From: Spirochaeta sp.
GTDB lineage: Bacteria; Spirochaetota; Spirochaetia; DSM-27196; Alkalispirochaetaceae
DNA length: 7,335 nucleotides
Assembly: GCA_027859055.1 (NCBI GenBank)
Contig: JAQIBO010000260.1
Location: 1 to 7,335, forward strand
Reading direction: 5' to 3'
This document shows positions 6,214 through 7,335 of the stretch, in pieces. The notes under the pieces were generated by a model. It had not been told where the DNA came from. It ran no database searches and was given only the letters and a program-made list of their open reading frames with translations. The position numbers and the translations under genes are program-made. The first letter of the stretch is position 1. Each line of letters starts with the position of its first letter.

Positions 6214-7335
6214 TTATCCGAACATCGCCAGAAGGACACCCGCCGCGACCGCCGAGCCGATCACCCCGGCGACGTTTGGCCCCATGGCGTGCATGAGGAG
6301 AAAGTTGCGCGGGTTGCTTTCAAGGCCGACCTTGTTGACCACCCGGGCGGCCATGGGGACCGCCGAGACACCGGCGGCGCCGATGAGCGGGTTGATCTTC
6401 ATTTTTGACATTTTGTTCATGAGCTGCGCGAGGAGAACGCCCATCATGGTGCCGATGGAAAACGCCACCAGACCAAGCAGCAGGATGCCGATCGTCTCGA
6501 CGCGCAGGAAGTAGGTGGCCTGCAGTTTGGAACCGACGACGAGGCCCAGGAGAATGGTGACGCTGTCAATAAAGGAGCTTTGCAGCGTTTTGTTGAGGCG
6601 CTCGGTAACGCCGGACTCCTTGATGATGTTGCCGAACATGAGCGCGCCGATCAGCGGCGTTGCGGTGGGCAGCAGGAGAATACAGAGGCCGAGGACGACC
6701 AGCGGGAAGAGCACGCGTTCGATCTTGGAGACCGGACGAAGCTGTTTCATGACGATCTTGCGCTGTTCCGCGGTGGTGAAGAGGCGCATGATCGGCGGCT
6801 GTATGATCGGGACCAGGGCCATGTAGCTGTAGGCGGCAACGGCGATAGCGCCGACCAGATCCGGCGACAGTTTTGAGGAAAGAAAGATCGCGGTGGGGCC
6901 GTCGGCACCGCCGATAATGCCGATTGAGGCGGCGTCGGCCATGGAAAAGTCAAAGCCGAGGTACTCGGTCAGGGCGAGGGCCCCGATAAGGGTGGCAAAG
7001 ATACCGAACTGCGCCGCCGCGCCGAGCAGCGCGGTGCGCGGATTTGCCAGGAGGGGGCCGAAGTCGGTCATCGCCCCGACGCCCATGAAGATGAGCAGCG
7101 GAAAGATGCCGGTTTCCAGGCCGACCGCGTTGATCATCCCGAGAAACCCCTCAGGGCCGGCGATGCCGGCGATGGGGATGTTGGCGAGAATTCCTCCAAA
7201 GCCGATTGGCAGCAGCAGGAGTGGTTCAAACCCTTTGGCGATCGCCAGGTAGATCAGGAGCAGGCTGATCCCGATCATAACCACTTCGCCGCCGGTTATC
7301 GCGGTTATTCCCGTGGAGTACCAGAGGTTGGTGAA
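6214..7335 (-). CDS. oadB: Sodium-pumping decarboxylase beta subunit, probably oxaloacetate decarboxylase OadB (5'-truncated)
   Basis: This is the membrane subunit that decarboxylates the carboxybiotin carrier and couples the reaction to Na+ export. The frame stays open to the right window edge, reading FTNLWYSTG at the visible N-terminus, so 373 residues are seen and probably only a short N-terminal piece is missing. The GTG at 7284 is internal: conserved OadB-like sequence continues upstream of it. Family landmarks are KGFEPLLLLPIGFG, GGADGPTAIF (its Asp, codon 6901-6903, matches the essential Asp203 of the Klebsiella protein), AAYSYMALVPIIQPPIM and NPLIGAAGVSAVPMAAR. The last keeps the Asn, Gly, Ser and Arg spacing of Klebsiella N373, G377, S382 and R389. 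About nine or more membrane segments are evident. Beta subunits of glutaconyl-CoA and methylmalonyl-CoA decarboxylases look alike. Oxaloacetate is inferred because the convergent neighbour operon produces it. The alpha and gamma subunit genes are expected to the right. Confidence 0.93.
   Translation of the reverse strand, partial: FTNLWYSTGITAITGGEVVMIGISLLLIYLAIAKGFEPLLLLPIGFGGILANIPIAGIAGPEGFLGMINAVGLETGIFPLLIFMGVGAMTDFGPLLANPRTALLGAAAQFGIFATLIGALALTEYLGFDFSMADAASIGIIGGADGPTAIFLSSKLSPDLVGAIAVAAYSYMALVPIIQPPIMRLFTTAEQRKIVMKQLRPVSKIERVLFPLVVLGLCILLLPTATPLIGALMFGNIIKESGVTERLNKTLQSSFIDSVTILLGLVVGSKLQATYFLRVETIGILLLGLVAFSIGTMMGVLLAQLMNKMSKMKINPLIGAAGVSAVPMAARVVNKVGLESNPRNFLLMHAMGPNVAGVIGSAVAAGVLLAMFG

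Noticed and set aside
6029..6514. Plus-strand open frame running from citX into oadB antisense
   Set aside because: It crosses the citX stop region and the terminators and reads the antisense of conserved OadB motifs. Its Pro/Thr/Arg-rich product is typical of a shadow.
6893..7252. Plus-strand open frame antisense to oadB
   Set aside because: It is antisense to the conserved GGADGPTAIF region and to N-terminal OadB sequence, and its Pro/Ser/Arg-rich product has no family match.
7282..7284. GTG at 7284 as the true start of oadB
   Set aside because: The same frame continues to the window edge with OadB-like sequence (FTNLWYSTG), so the gene is truncated by the window and this codon is an internal valine.

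Overview
The window is a slice of a citrate-fermentation locus from a moderately GC-rich bacterium. Five or six genes read rightward and one reads leftward, with almost no space between them. The rightward run is citF (citrate lyase alpha subunit), then tctC-tctB-tctA (a complete tripartite tricarboxylate transporter), then citG and citX (synthesis and attachment of the citrate lyase prosthetic group). The leftward gene, cut by the right window edge, is the beta subunit of a sodium-pumping carboxylic-acid decarboxylase, most likely oxaloacetate decarboxylase (oadB).

Layout: citF fills 2-1552 and is followed at once by a hairpin with a short T-run (1551-1573). tctC (1622-2617) has a strong Shine-Dalgarno and a cleavable signal peptide. 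A GC-rich perfect inverted repeat (2636-2661) separates it from tctB (2684-3151). tctA (3161-4663) follows 9 bases after tctB. citG (about 4680-5588) starts just past tctA, and citX (5581-6120) overlaps the end of citG by 8 bases. The 93-base gap between the converging citX and oadB genes (6121-6213) holds two hairpins, one against each gene end, that look like transcription terminators. No gene-free stretch is longer than about 95 bases.

How the parts work together (family knowledge plus inference): TctC captures a tricarboxylate, presumably citrate, outside the cytoplasmic membrane, and the TctA/TctB membrane pair imports it. CitG makes the triphosphoribosyl-dephospho-CoA precursor and CitX transfers it to the acyl-carrier subunit CitD. 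Holo-citrate lyase (CitDEF) then splits citrate into acetate and oxaloacetate. OadB, with alpha and gamma subunits presumably encoded to the right of the window, decarboxylates oxaloacetate to pyruvate and exports Na+. citD, citE and possibly citC would be expected just left of the window, since citF is usually the last lyase subunit gene.

The host cannot be named from this sequence. The TctC signal peptide ends in VVA followed by EGQGE, which resembles the processing region of many free-living spirochaete binding proteins, so a Spirochaeta-like anaerobe is a tentative guess. All enzyme families here are known. The notable point is the combination: a binding-protein-dependent TTT transporter sits inside the citrate lyase gene set where a CitS- or CitT-type carrier is the textbook arrangement, with hairpins at two internal gene junctions. 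I found no sign of a wholly undescribed system, CRISPR array, RNA gene or mobile element.
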